Shown: positions 7,318 through 13,083 of the stretch, one piece after another
Layout: each line of letters opens with the position of its first letter
How positions within the stretch are numbered: the first letter of the stretch is position 1
Source: an uncultured Collinsella sp.
Lineage (GTDB): Bacteria; Actinomycetota; Coriobacteriia; Coriobacteriales; Coriobacteriaceae
Direction of reading: 5' to 3'
Assembly: GCA_900542175.1 (NCBI GenBank)
Contig: UQNC01000036.1
Location: 1-18,677 of the forward strand
DNA: 18,677 bases
Notes under the pieces: model-generated
Seen by the model: only the letters and a program-made list of their open reading frames with translations
What the model was told of the DNA's origin: nothing
Databases searched by the model: none
Translations under genes and position numbers: made by a program

Positions 7318-9442
7318 GTGTTTCTGGTCTAGACGCGTTTTGACGCACCGTCCGAGCTGCCATCGCAAGCGAGGCGGCTTTATGGGTCGAGCCGGTGTCG
7401 ATCTGTTTATCGAAGACGGCGCCTATACCACGCTTTCTTCTGCCGTGGTCATCCTAGTGGTGCTCACATTGTTGTTTTCGTCGACCGCGACGATATGGAG
7501 CATGTCGCGTGCCGGGGATACCCAGGTGGCGGCTGATAGCGGCGCGCTGGCGGGTGCCAACGTAGTGTCGTCCTATCACACGGCTGCCACGGTGGTTGAT
7601 GCGAGCATCTTGAGTCTGGGGCTGGCGGGGTTTGCCACGATCGGGACGGGCCTGGTCGCCATCCTCATCCCGGGTGCCGAGCCGGTTGCCGGCAATATGG
7701 TCGACACTGGGATTGAGATCATTAAAACGCGCAACAAGTTTGCCAAAAGCGCATCGGAAGGCTTACAGAAAATCGAGACGGCTCTGCCGTATCTGATCGC
7801 CGCGCGTGCCACGCAGGCGGTGTCGGCGCAGGATACCGATAGTGTGACCTATACCGGTACGGCGCTTGCCGTGCCCAGGACATCCGAGTCTGACTTCGCT
7901 GCGCTCAAAGGATCAGAGATCTCGACCGATACCATTAAAGACACATCAGATGATTTAGAGTGTGCGGCCGAGGAGCTGCGGAAGGCTTCTGAGGACACGG
8001 CGAAGGCTAAAGAGCGTGCTTGGCTGGCGGATTGTGGTGGGTCTGACAAGGGCTCGGTCGGCAGCTGTTCTTGCATGTGGGAGCGTGCGAAAAGCCTAAC
8101 GGATCTCCCCGGTGTTCAAAATCCGCATTACTCATCGAGCGTTACGTGGGAGCCCCAAGTTGCCCTTGATCGCGCGAAGGACTACTACCACTGGCGTCTG
8201 ACAAATGAGAAGCCCCACGGCTCGAGTGTCGAGATGAAGGCAGAGTCTGCGGCGCGTAAGGCGTTTTATACCTATGCGAGCGCGGAGGTCGATCGGGCAC
8301 ATATAACCGAGAACGGAGACAGGGTTTCCTCCTATATTCCGCTGCTGCCGCGCAACTCTGATGAGGTTCGGGCGACGGAGCTCTATACCGATGCGGTGTG
8401 GCCGACGAGCGTGAACGATGACAAGGCGTATCTGCATTACGGGACGACCTGCCCTAACTATAAGAAAGGGACGCCGAGCGGATTTGCTTCGGTTGCCGAT
8501 TACGATGGACAGGATAAATGCAGCAAATGCCATTTTGGCGTTTTGTCGCTTGGTGCTGTTGCGGCGCCTTCAACCTCTATCGAAAACGGCTTCGAATATC
8601 ACTTCGACGAGTTCAAAAAGGCCTTGGAGGAATACGTCAAATGTCGGAACAAAGAGCTTGAGCTCATGCGTCAGACCGAGGATGAGGCCGACCGTGCGAG
8701 CAATGCGTTTGACCAGGCCATTAAAACGCTTTCGGGCGAACGTCCGCGTATCGCTCCGCCCGGTCGCAACGGCGTGGCTGCCTTTGCGGTTTCGGGTGAT
8801 ATCACCAGCCTCGATCAACTTAACTCTTCGTTTAACACGGCAGTCAGGCTTGGCGATCGCGGTGCCATCTCTGCCGCGGTGCTGGCGCCCGATGAGGCGA
8901 CGGCGCAAAACAACGTGCTTTCGCGATTTTTCTCGACATTGAAGGGACGCTCGGGTGGCGTTGCCGGCGTACTCGATGGCGTCATGGATGTTTGGGGACG
9001 GCTGCTTGTGGGATACGGAGACATCCAAGGTTCGGCCGACGAACTTATGGACGAGATGATTAAGGGCCTAGGAGGGGGCAGCGGCGCGTTGGGCTCCATC
9101 GCATCGTGGCTCGGCGATACCGTTTCGGCGTCCGTGGCGGCGTTGGGCCTGGAGCCGTGCGACTTGCGCCTGCGAAAGCCGGTGTTGACCGATTCCGCCA
9201 ATGTCATTAAGAGTCCGGGGTCTGACATTGCGGGTCTCTCTCAAGCGCAAGACAAACTGCGAAGTATTCCGTTGGGCGTGACCGATCCCAAGGTGCTTTG
9301 CGAGGCGTTGGAATATCAAGTCGAACGCACCATTAGCGGTACGGTGTTCACACTTGCGGAGATTCCTCTGCCCGGCGGCGGCTCCATCCCGCTCACCGTC
9401 GATGTCGCCACGCTGGTTGGCGCTCTGGGCGGTGGGTCGTAA
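7289..9442 (+). CDS. TadG-like pilus assembly protein with large exported domain
   Basis: A 717-residue protein with a basic N-terminus, one membrane helix (about 48-70, TTLSSAVVILVVLTLLF) and the Tad-family signature DTQVAADSGALAGANVV just after it, as in TadE/G-like proteins. The remaining 600-odd residues should be extracytoplasmic. They include helical, charged stretches and several Cys residues, among them a CSC pair near residue 261 and CSKC at about 411-414. The C-terminal part is Gly/Ser-rich. The predicted processing point has Gly (EDG/AYTTL) but lacks Glu at +5. ATG at 7289 has GGAGGGA at 7278-7284 and overlaps tadE by 29 nt. ATG at 7382, giving a 13-residue leader like its siblings, is an alternative. 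The long C-terminal domain is unrecognised. Confidence 0.78.
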   Translation: MIRGLLHGIKCFWSRRVLTHRPSCHRKRGGFMGRAGVDLFIEDGAYTTLSSAVVILVVLTLLFSSTATIWSMSRAGDTQVAADSGALAGANVVSSYHTAATVVDASILSLGLAGFATIGTGLVAILIPGAEPVAGNMVDTGIEIIKTRNKFAKSASEGLQKIETALPYLIAARATQAVSAQDTDSVTYTGTALAVPRTSESDFAALKGSEISTDTIKDTSDDLECAAEELRKASEDTAKAKERAWLADCGGSDKGSVGSCSCMWERAKSLTDLPGVQNPHYSSSVTWEPQVALDRAKDYYHWRLTNEKPHGSSVEMKAESAARKAFYTYASAEVDRAHITENGDRVSSYIPLLPRNSDEVRATELYTDAVWPTSVNDDKAYLHYGTTCPNYKKGTPSGFASVADYDGQDKCSKCHFGVLSLGAVAAPSTSIENGFEYHFDEFKKALEEYVKCRNKELELMRQTEDEADRASNAFDQAIKTLSGERPRIAPPGRNGVAAFAVSGDITSLDQLNSSFNTAVRLGDRGAISAAVLAPDEATAQNNVLSRFFSTLKGRSGGVAGVLDGVMDVWGRLLVGYGDIQGSADELMDEMIKGLGGGSGALGSIASWLGDTVSASVAALGLEPCDLRLRKPVLTDSANVIKSPGSDIAGLSQAQDKLRSIPLGVTDPKVLCEALEYQVERTISGTVFTLAEIPLPGGGSIPLTVDVATLVGALGGGS

Positions 9443-9918
9443 TGAGTATCCGCATGCGTCTGCGCGAGGAGCGCGCCCAAGCGACGGTTGAGATGGCAGT
9501 GGTTACGCCCGTTTTGCTGGTGCTGGCACTCATCGTGTACAACGTCATGATCTTTGCCAGCGCTGTCGCGCGCTTCGACCGCGTGGTGCCCGACATCGTG
9601 CTGGCGCACGCTGTGGCGCCGGGCGGGGAGGGTGACGAGAGCTCTGCCGATGCCTCGGCGACGGTTCGGACTCAAATTCTGAATGCCATGGAAGGCTATG
9701 ACTTGCAGATCGAAGTGTCGAGCGAGCAAGGTGCGGAGGCATCGGATGGTGGCCTGCTCTCCCTATCCGGTACGTTTAGGACCTACACCTGCACCATGCA
9801 CTATGAGCCGTGGCCGACTTCTCTCAGCATCGCTGGCGTTCCGCTGGGGGCGCCGACAACGTTGTCGCACGAGCGTGTGGTGACGGTCGATCCATGGCGT
9901 CCGGGGGTGGTCATGTGA
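9442..9918 (+). CDS. Second TadE-like minor pilin
   Basis: A 158-residue protein with a 12-residue leader, MSIRMRLREERA, then QATVEMAVVTPVLLVLALIVYNV, the TadE-type processing site and membrane helix, and a soluble domain of about 120 residues with a Cys near the C-terminal third (FRTYTCTMHYEPWP). TATVE-like N-termini with a P in the helix (TP, LP) are typical of TadE rather than Flp. ATG at 9442 shares its A with the preceding TAA. It probably acts with the other TadE/G-like proteins in pilus initiation or anchoring, as inferred from family and operon position. Confidence 0.85.
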   Translation: MSIRMRLREERAQATVEMAVVTPVLLVLALIVYNVMIFASAVARFDRVVPDIVLAHAVAPGGEGDESSADASATVRTQILNAMEGYDLQIEVSSEQGAEASDGGLLSLSGTFRTYTCTMHYEPWPTSLSIAGVPLGAPTTLSHERVVTVDPWRPGVVM

Positions 9919-10274
9919 CCGCGGTCTCGTCCTACATCGCCTACGCGCGGGCACTCAATAGGCTGGGTTGGACGCCGGCCGAGTTTGCGGTGGCGGAGTC
10001 GTTTGTCGTGCGTCTGCGCGGCATGCTGGGACGGCGTCCGGTTGCCGCCAACGGCCTGCCGCTCGTCATGGCGTTTCCACGCTGCTCTTCGGTCCATACG
10101 TGTTTTATGGTCTATCCCATCGACATCGCCTTCATCGATGCACGCGGCAATATCCTCGCGCGCTACGAAAACGTATATCCCTGGTGTATGCGCTCCTGCC
10201 CCGGCGCCTGGGCGGTATTGGAACGCCCTTCAATCCTCGCTACACCTCCCGCCCTCCAACAAGTGCCGGCGTAA
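9915..10274 (+). CDS. DUF192 family protein, last gene of the Tad operon
   Basis: A 119-residue protein with the DUF192 pattern: VRLRGMLGRRP, then a hydrophobic strand LVMAFPRCSSVHTCFM in place of the usual GMLF...WMKNT, then YPIDIAFIDARGNIL and a C-terminal GAWAVLERP strand. GTG at 9915 overlaps the preceding TGA (GTGA), with a G-rich ribosome binding site at 9902-9909; an in-frame ATG at 9858 is less likely. DUF192 has no settled biochemical role. Several Cys residues (RCSS, HTCF, PWCMRSC) are notable. No signal peptide is evident from this start, so it is probably cytoplasmic here. Confidence 0.8.
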   Translation: MTAVSSYIAYARALNRLGWTPAEFAVAESFVVRLRGMLGRRPVAANGLPLVMAFPRCSSVHTCFMVYPIDIAFIDARGNILARYENVYPWCMRSCPGAWAVLERPSILATPPALQQVPA

Positions 10275-10293
10275 GAGATTGGCGACAGCAGAC

Positions 10294-10308
10294 TTTCGTC
10301 ATACGAAA
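10294..10308 (+). promoter_or_regulatory. Palindromic operator candidate of the toxin-antitoxin operon
   Basis: TTTCGT CAT ACGAAA is a perfect 6-bp inverted repeat with a 3-nt centre. It lies 25 nt before the first gene of the pair and just upstream of a possible -10 (TAAGAT, 10314-10319). An RHH antitoxin commonly represses its own operon through such a site. Confidence 0.5.
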
Positions 10309-10333
10309 TTGGGTAAGATGGAGGAGAAGATGC

Positions 10334-10600
10334 ATGGATGTTGAGATCCATCCCAACGCTAAAAAGCACCTGACGGAAAAGCAGGTGCTTAGCGCTTGGC
10401 TTGCGGTTACTGAGTGCATTCGTCGCGAGTCGAAGGACGAGCCGCCGAGATGGCTTGCGATTGGATGGCTCCCGGACGGACGAAGCGTGGAGCTTGTCGC
10501 GGTCGAGCTTGTCCGTGGGTGGCTTATCATTCATGCCTTGTCTCCAGTCCAGAAGAAATTTTGGCAGGAGATTGAACAGGCTCGGCAAAGGGGTCGATGA
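10334..10600 (+). CDS. Putative toxin of a type II toxin-antitoxin pair
   Basis: An 88-residue protein without a recognised catalytic motif. Features are an N-terminal HPNAKKHLTEKQV stretch, a central strand-rich part (RWLAIGWLPDGRSVELVAVEL) and a C-terminal GWLIIHALSPVQKKFWQEI. The layout loosely resembles BrnT/RelE-fold toxins: His and Lys early, paired beta strands, a hydrophobic IIHA strand, then a basic C-terminal helix. GGAGGAGAAG at 10319-10328 precedes the ATG. The stop overlaps the start of an RHH-domain gene, the toxin-first order known for BrnT-BrnA-type pairs. The toxin call rests on this context and size, not on a firm family match. Confidence 0.5.
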   Translation: MDVEIHPNAKKHLTEKQVLSAWLAVTECIRRESKDEPPRWLAIGWLPDGRSVELVAVELVRGWLIIHALSPVQKKFWQEIEQARQRGR

Positions 10601-10884
10601 TGGGCAAGACGTATACGGCCGCTAATGGTCAGGTTGTAACGGATGAAATGATTGACGCGTGGTGCGAGTCGTACGAGCGCGGAGAGTTTCCGGATGGCGA
10701 ACACACCGTTGGTGGGATCGTGCATGGACGGCCCCCGCTCTCAGGTGAGGGGACGGCAACGCTGTCGGTCAAGATTCCTCTGGGAATGAAGGAGGCCATT
10801 CGTCGACGGGCGGCTGCCGAGGGGATGACGCCAAGTGAGTTTGCCCGTGCGGCTCTGAGTGAAAAACTTCTTGCTGCCGGCTGA
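10597..10884 (+). CDS. Ribbon-helix-helix antitoxin-like protein
   Basis: A 95-residue protein. The N-terminal part is short and acidic (VVTDEMIDAWCESYERGEFPDG) and contains GRPPLSGEG, a pattern I associate with actinobacterial antitoxins. The C-terminal 45 residues form a classical ribbon-helix-helix fold: strand TATLSVKIP, helix LGMKEAIRRRAAAEG, turn, helix TPSEFARAALSEKLL. The N-terminal part would bind the toxin and the RHH part DNA. ATG at 10597 overlaps the upstream stop; an in-frame ATG at 10600 is equally possible and is better spaced from AAAGGGG at 10587-10593. Confidence 0.68.
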   Translation: MMGKTYTAANGQVVTDEMIDAWCESYERGEFPDGEHTVGGIVHGRPPLSGEGTATLSVKIPLGMKEAIRRRAAAEGMTPSEFARAALSEKLLAAG

Positions 10885-10922
10885 TGCCTCTGACGTGCCG
10901 ATTTATAGAACCGAGGCTGTGC

Positions 10923-10975
10923 TCAAAAACTTTTTTAAAATTCTCGGTTGACCGGAACGCGTCCTTGGTTATACT
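10923..10975 (+). promoter_or_regulatory. Promoter of tRNA-Phe with AT-rich upstream element
   Basis: -35 TTGACC (10948-10953), a 16-bp spacer and -10 TATACT (10970-10975), 32 nt before the tRNA. Directly upstream is an A/T tract (10923-10940, A run then T run then A run) of the kind that acts as an UP element. The tRNA-Leu promoter at the other end of the window has a similar tract and -10 context. Confidence 0.85.
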
Positions 10976-11007
10976 AATCAAGCCTTGAAACAAGGCACAC
11001 CTCAAAT

Positions 11008-11062
<55 letters not shown>

Positions 11063-11080
<18 letters not shown>

Positions 11081-11125
11081 CCTTGAATTGACTAGGACCT
11101 CTGCAAAGGGGTCCTTTTCTTTTAT
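11063..11125 (+). repeat. 63-bp direct repeat, copy 1 (tRNA-Phe 3' tail plus terminator)
   Basis: Identical to 11249-11311, offset by 186 bp. It covers the last 18 nt of tRNA-Phe, the spacer and the terminator. The bases just outside the match differ at both ends. Confidence 0.97.
11094..11123 (+). terminator. Rho-independent terminator after tRNA-Phe
   Basis: An 8-bp stem including one T-G pair (11094-11101 with 11108-11115), a 6-nt loop and a T-rich tail. It is part of the 63-bp direct repeat. Confidence 0.88.
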
Positions 11126-11248
11126 GCAGCCCCCACATGGAATCGAACCCCGTGAGGGCGCGGAGCTGAGTAAACGCGTAAGCGTTTGCCAGCGCAGCTC
11201 GCAAGGCGCGTAAGCGCCGCAGCGGTCCGTCCGCGCAGCGCGCGGACG
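11126..11248. repeat. 123-bp multi-hairpin segment between the two tRNA-tail copies
   Basis: The segment contains several perfect inverted repeats. AAACGC GTAA GCGTTT lies at 11172-11187, within outer arms GAGCTG (11163-11168) and CAGCTC (11195-11200). GGCGC GTAA GCGCC lies at 11205-11218, and GTCCGCGC AGC GCGCGGAC at 11229-11247. Two of the loops are GTAA, a GNRA tetraloop in RNA. An antisense copy of the tRNA T arm (13 bp, 11139-11151) lies near its left end. No gene is seen. It could be a small mobile or structured repeat unit; its nature is unknown. Confidence 0.75.
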
Positions 11249-11311
11249 CGATTCCCTTCCCCGCCACCTTGAATTGACTAGGACCTCTGCAAAGGGGTCC
11301 TTTTCTTTTAT
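11249..11311 (+). repeat. 63-bp direct repeat, copy 2 (orphan tRNA-Phe tail plus terminator)
   Basis: A perfect copy of 11063-11125 without the 5' part of the tRNA. It includes a second copy of the terminator. It brackets the hairpin segment in the manner of attL/attR or a tandem duplication. Confidence 0.97.
11280..11309 (+). terminator. Duplicated rho-independent terminator
   Basis: Same stem-loop and T tail as 11094-11123, carried within copy 2 of the direct repeat. Confidence 0.8.
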
Positions 11312-11320
11312 CGAGGGCTC

Positions 11321-11374
11321 TGCGGAAATTGCGTCCCGGAATTTGGCTGGGACTGCGGACGATTTCCTGGACCG
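11321..11374. repeat. Left part of the palindromic repeat array (interrupted by the IS element)
   Basis: Contains an inverted-orientation unit (11321-11340: GCGGAAA...GCGTCCCGGA). It also holds the left arm (11349-11374) of a large hairpin whose right arm is at 12660-12685, on the other side of the IS element. The outer 14 bp of the arms match perfectly (11349-11362 with 12672-12685), and the inner 7 bp also match. The IS has split one hairpin. Confidence 0.85.
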
Positions 11375-11441
11375 CTAAATCGCGGCCGTTGGAGTGGGTA
11401 TGATGAATTGGACACCTAGTTAAGAGCGAAAGGTGTTCAAG

Positions 11442-11741
11442 ATGACCCAAAGAAGAAAGCGATACGACAGGCAGTTCAAGGTCTCGGCGGCAAAGGTGGT
11501 CCTGTCCGGGGAAATGACGGTCAAAGGCCTATCGGAGGAACTCGGCATAAAGGATTCGACGCTGAGAAGGTGGGCCCGCGAATACGAGGAGATGGGAGAC
11601 GGCGCGTTCCCCGGAAACGGCTCCCCGAAGATCAACAAGGACTACGAGATCGTGAAGCTCAAGAAGAAGGTCGAGGAGCTCGAGCGCGAGAACGAGATAC
11701 TAAAAAATTTCCGGGCCTTCTTGAGTCAAGACCATGCGTGA
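11442..11741 (+). CDS. IS3-family transposase OrfA (helix-turn-helix, leucine-zipper)
   Basis: A 99-residue protein with an N-terminal helix-turn-helix (RRKRYDRQFKVSAAKVVLSG, TVKGLSEELGIKDSTLRRW) and a C-terminal heptad-like coiled coil (IVKLKKKVEELERENEILKNF) for multimerisation. It recognises the IS ends. ATG at 11442 has GAAAGG at 11428-11433; an in-frame GTG at 11433 is possible but overlaps that site. The A AAA AAT heptamer at 11702-11708, in frame, would allow -1 slippage into the orfB frame and production of the fused OrfAB transposase. Confidence 0.92.
   Translation: MTQRRKRYDRQFKVSAAKVVLSGEMTVKGLSEELGIKDSTLRRWAREYEEMGDGAFPGNGSPKINKDYEIVKLKKKVEELERENEILKNFRAFLSQDHA
11702..11708 (+). 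promoter_or_regulatory. Programmed -1 frameshift heptamer of the IS element
   Basis: A AAA AAT read in the orfA frame (codons CTA AAA AAT at 11700-11708) fits the X XXY YYZ rule, and the orfB frame is open across it. IS3-family transposases are normally made by such -1 frameshifting. Whether slippage occurs here is inferred. Confidence 0.75.
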
Positions 11742-12604
11742 GGTTCGAGTTCCTCAAAGAGCATAGGGGCGAGATCGGCCCCATCAAGAAGGCATGCGGG
11801 CTGATGAAAGTCTCGAAATCCGGTTTCTACGAGTATCTCGGCCGGAAGAAGTCCGACGCCCAGATAGAGCGGGAGGCGATCGAAGGTTTCGTCGTCGAGG
11901 CCTTCGAGCGGCACAAGGGCCGTTACGGCTACCGGCGCATCAACCGCGAACTGCGAAAAAGCGGCATCGTCGTGAGCGAGAAGCGCGTGCTCCGCATCAT
12001 GCAGAAGCTCGGGCTTGCCGGAAAGGGCGCGACCCGAAAACACCGCATCCAGAAGAAGGTCGGGCCGGGAGACCCTCGGTTGAACCTGGTAGAGCGCGCT
12101 TTCACCGTGGGCGAGCGCAACAGGCTTTGGGTGGGCGACATCACCTACATACCCACAAGAGAAGGGTGGCTCTATCTCGCAGCCGTGATAGACGCCTTCT
12201 CCCGCAAGGTCGTGGGCTGGTCGATGTCCGAGCGCATCACCGAGAAGGTCGCGATCGACGCGATGGAGCAGGCGGTCGGCAGGGAGGGCCCGCCAGATGA
12301 CGGCAGCCTCGTCTTCCATGACGATCGGGGCGCGCAGTACACCTCCCGTTCCTTCCAGCGGTGTCTGGACTCGCATGGCATAGTCCAGTCGGTATCAAGG
12401 CCCGGCACGCCGCTGGACAACGCGGTGGCCGAGTCGTTCTTCAAGACGCTGAAAAGGGAATTGGTGGAAGAGAGGGGCTATGGGACGAGGGACGAGGCCA
12501 AGCAGGACATCTTCAAGTACATAGAGCTCTATTACAATAGGGTGCGCATGCATTCCACCCTGGGCTACATGTCTCCAGTGGAATACGAGCGGCAATACGC
12601 TTGA
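11738..12604 (+). CDS. IS3-family transposase OrfB (DDE integrase core)
   Basis: Supplies the catalytic domain. It has the HTH_21-like region (HKGRYGYRRINREL), then the integrase core with the first Asp in WVGDITYIPT, the second in FHDDRGAQYTS and the Glu in NAVAESFFKTLKREL. The end is the usual YYNRVRMHSTLGYMSPVEYE. All three DDE residues and downstream motifs are present, and the length is typical. The given start is an in-frame GTG at 11738. The frame is open upstream through the slippery site, so the main product is probably the OrfAB fusion spanning 11442-12604. Confidence 0.93.
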   Translation: MRFEFLKEHRGEIGPIKKACGLMKVSKSGFYEYLGRKKSDAQIEREAIEGFVVEAFERHKGRYGYRRINRELRKSGIVVSEKRVLRIMQKLGLAGKGATRKHRIQKKVGPGDPRLNLVERAFTVGERNRLWVGDITYIPTREGWLYLAAVIDAFSRKVVGWSMSERITEKVAIDAMEQAVGREGPPDDGSLVFHDDRGAQYTSRSFQRCLDSHGIVQSVSRPGTPLDNAVAESFFKTLKRELVEERGYGTRDEAKQDIFKYIELYYNRVRMHSTLGYMSPVEYERQYA

Positions 12605-12659
12605 GGATCCTTAAAAGAAAGTCCAGTTTATCCTTCCCACTCCACGTTCCGGACCTCAA

Positions 12660-12896
12660 CGGTCCAACTTTTCGTCCGCAGTCCCGCTTCAGAGTGGGAT
12701 GCGTTTTCCGCTTTGATGTCGCTTGGGAAAGCGCGACCCGGAATCCGGCGTCAGAATGGGACGTGCTTTCCTTTTGCGGCCTTTGGCGGAAACTGCGTCC
12801 CAGATCTCGCGCTCAGAACGGGATGCATTTTCCGATTGAGGCCTCGAACGGAAAATGCATCCCAGTCTTTTGCGAAAAACGGGATGCGCTTTCCGG
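12660..12896. repeat. Array of alternating palindromic repeat units (BIME-like), right part
   Basis: A gene-free stretch holding at least seven related units of about 16-23 bp in alternating orientation: forward at 12689-12710, 12751-12773, 12813-12835 and 12875-12896; reverse at 12725-12742, 12785-12804 and 12849-12865. The forward core is GGGATGCRYTTTCCG-like. The pair at 12820-12834 and 12849-12863 is a perfect 15-bp inverted repeat with a 14-nt loop. The segment begins with the right arm (12660-12685) of the hairpin split by the IS. Alternating orientation and degeneracy resemble REP/BIME elements. No coding potential is seen in 12645-12911. Confidence 0.85.
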
Positions 12897-12981
12897 CCGC
12901 CTACTTCCGGCGCATATGTACATCTCGGCGCGCCATCTCGGGCCCGCCCAGATATTCCTCCCGCTTTTGCGCCACTTTACA

Positions 12982-13018
12982 GACCGTTCGGTCGTCTGTC
13001 CGCACGCGCGGGTATACT
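12982..13018 (+). promoter_or_regulatory. Promoter of the GH5-like gene with a TetR-type operator palindrome
   Basis: A -10 TATACT lies at 13013-13018 without a good -35. GACCG TT CGGTC (12982-12993), a perfect palindrome, covers where the -35 would be. The spacing and half-sites resemble TetR-family operators. The regulator is not in the window. Confidence 0.5.
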
Positions 13019-13047
13019 CAAAACGATACTTTTCCTATGCAATACGA

Positions 13048-13064
13048 TGCAGGCTCGGCCTGCA
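13048..13064 (+). promoter_or_regulatory. Inverted repeat in the 5' leader of the GH5-like gene
   Basis: TGCAGGC TCG GCCTGCA is a perfect 7-bp stem with a 3-nt loop. It lies 6 nt before the GAAGGGGG ribosome binding site (13071-13078) and could affect translation or bind a regulator. Confidence 0.45.
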
Positions 13065-13083
13065 CGATCCGAAGGGGGCAGTG

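Larger units (their letters stand above)
11390..12644 (+). mobile_element. IS3-family insertion sequence, 1255 bp, complete with target duplication
   Basis: The ends are 24-bp imperfect terminal inverted repeats (11390-11413 with 12621-12644, 20 of 24 identical), starting TGGAGTGGG and ending CCCACTCCA. These are the TG...CA ends of the IS3 family. A 3-bp duplication CGT flanks both sides (11387-11389 and 12645-12647). Inside are two overlapping frames encoding a helix-turn-helix protein and a DDE integrase, linked by a slippery A6 run. All parts appear intact, so the element may be active. It is inserted in the loop of a large hairpin in a palindromic repeat array. Confidence 0.95.

Noticed and set aside
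11404..12630. Shorter IS boundaries at the inner TGAATTGGAC match
   Set aside because: The inverted repeat continues outward without gaps to TGG...CCA at 11390 and 12644, and only these ends give a matching 3-bp target duplication.
12689..12896. Possible CRISPR array
   Set aside because: Units alternate in orientation, are degenerate and have irregular spacing; no cas genes are in the window.
12601..13083. N-terminal extension of the GH5-like frame
   Set aside because: The extension runs through the palindromic repeat array and the promoter. The GH5 motifs and a good ribosome binding site begin at 13084.
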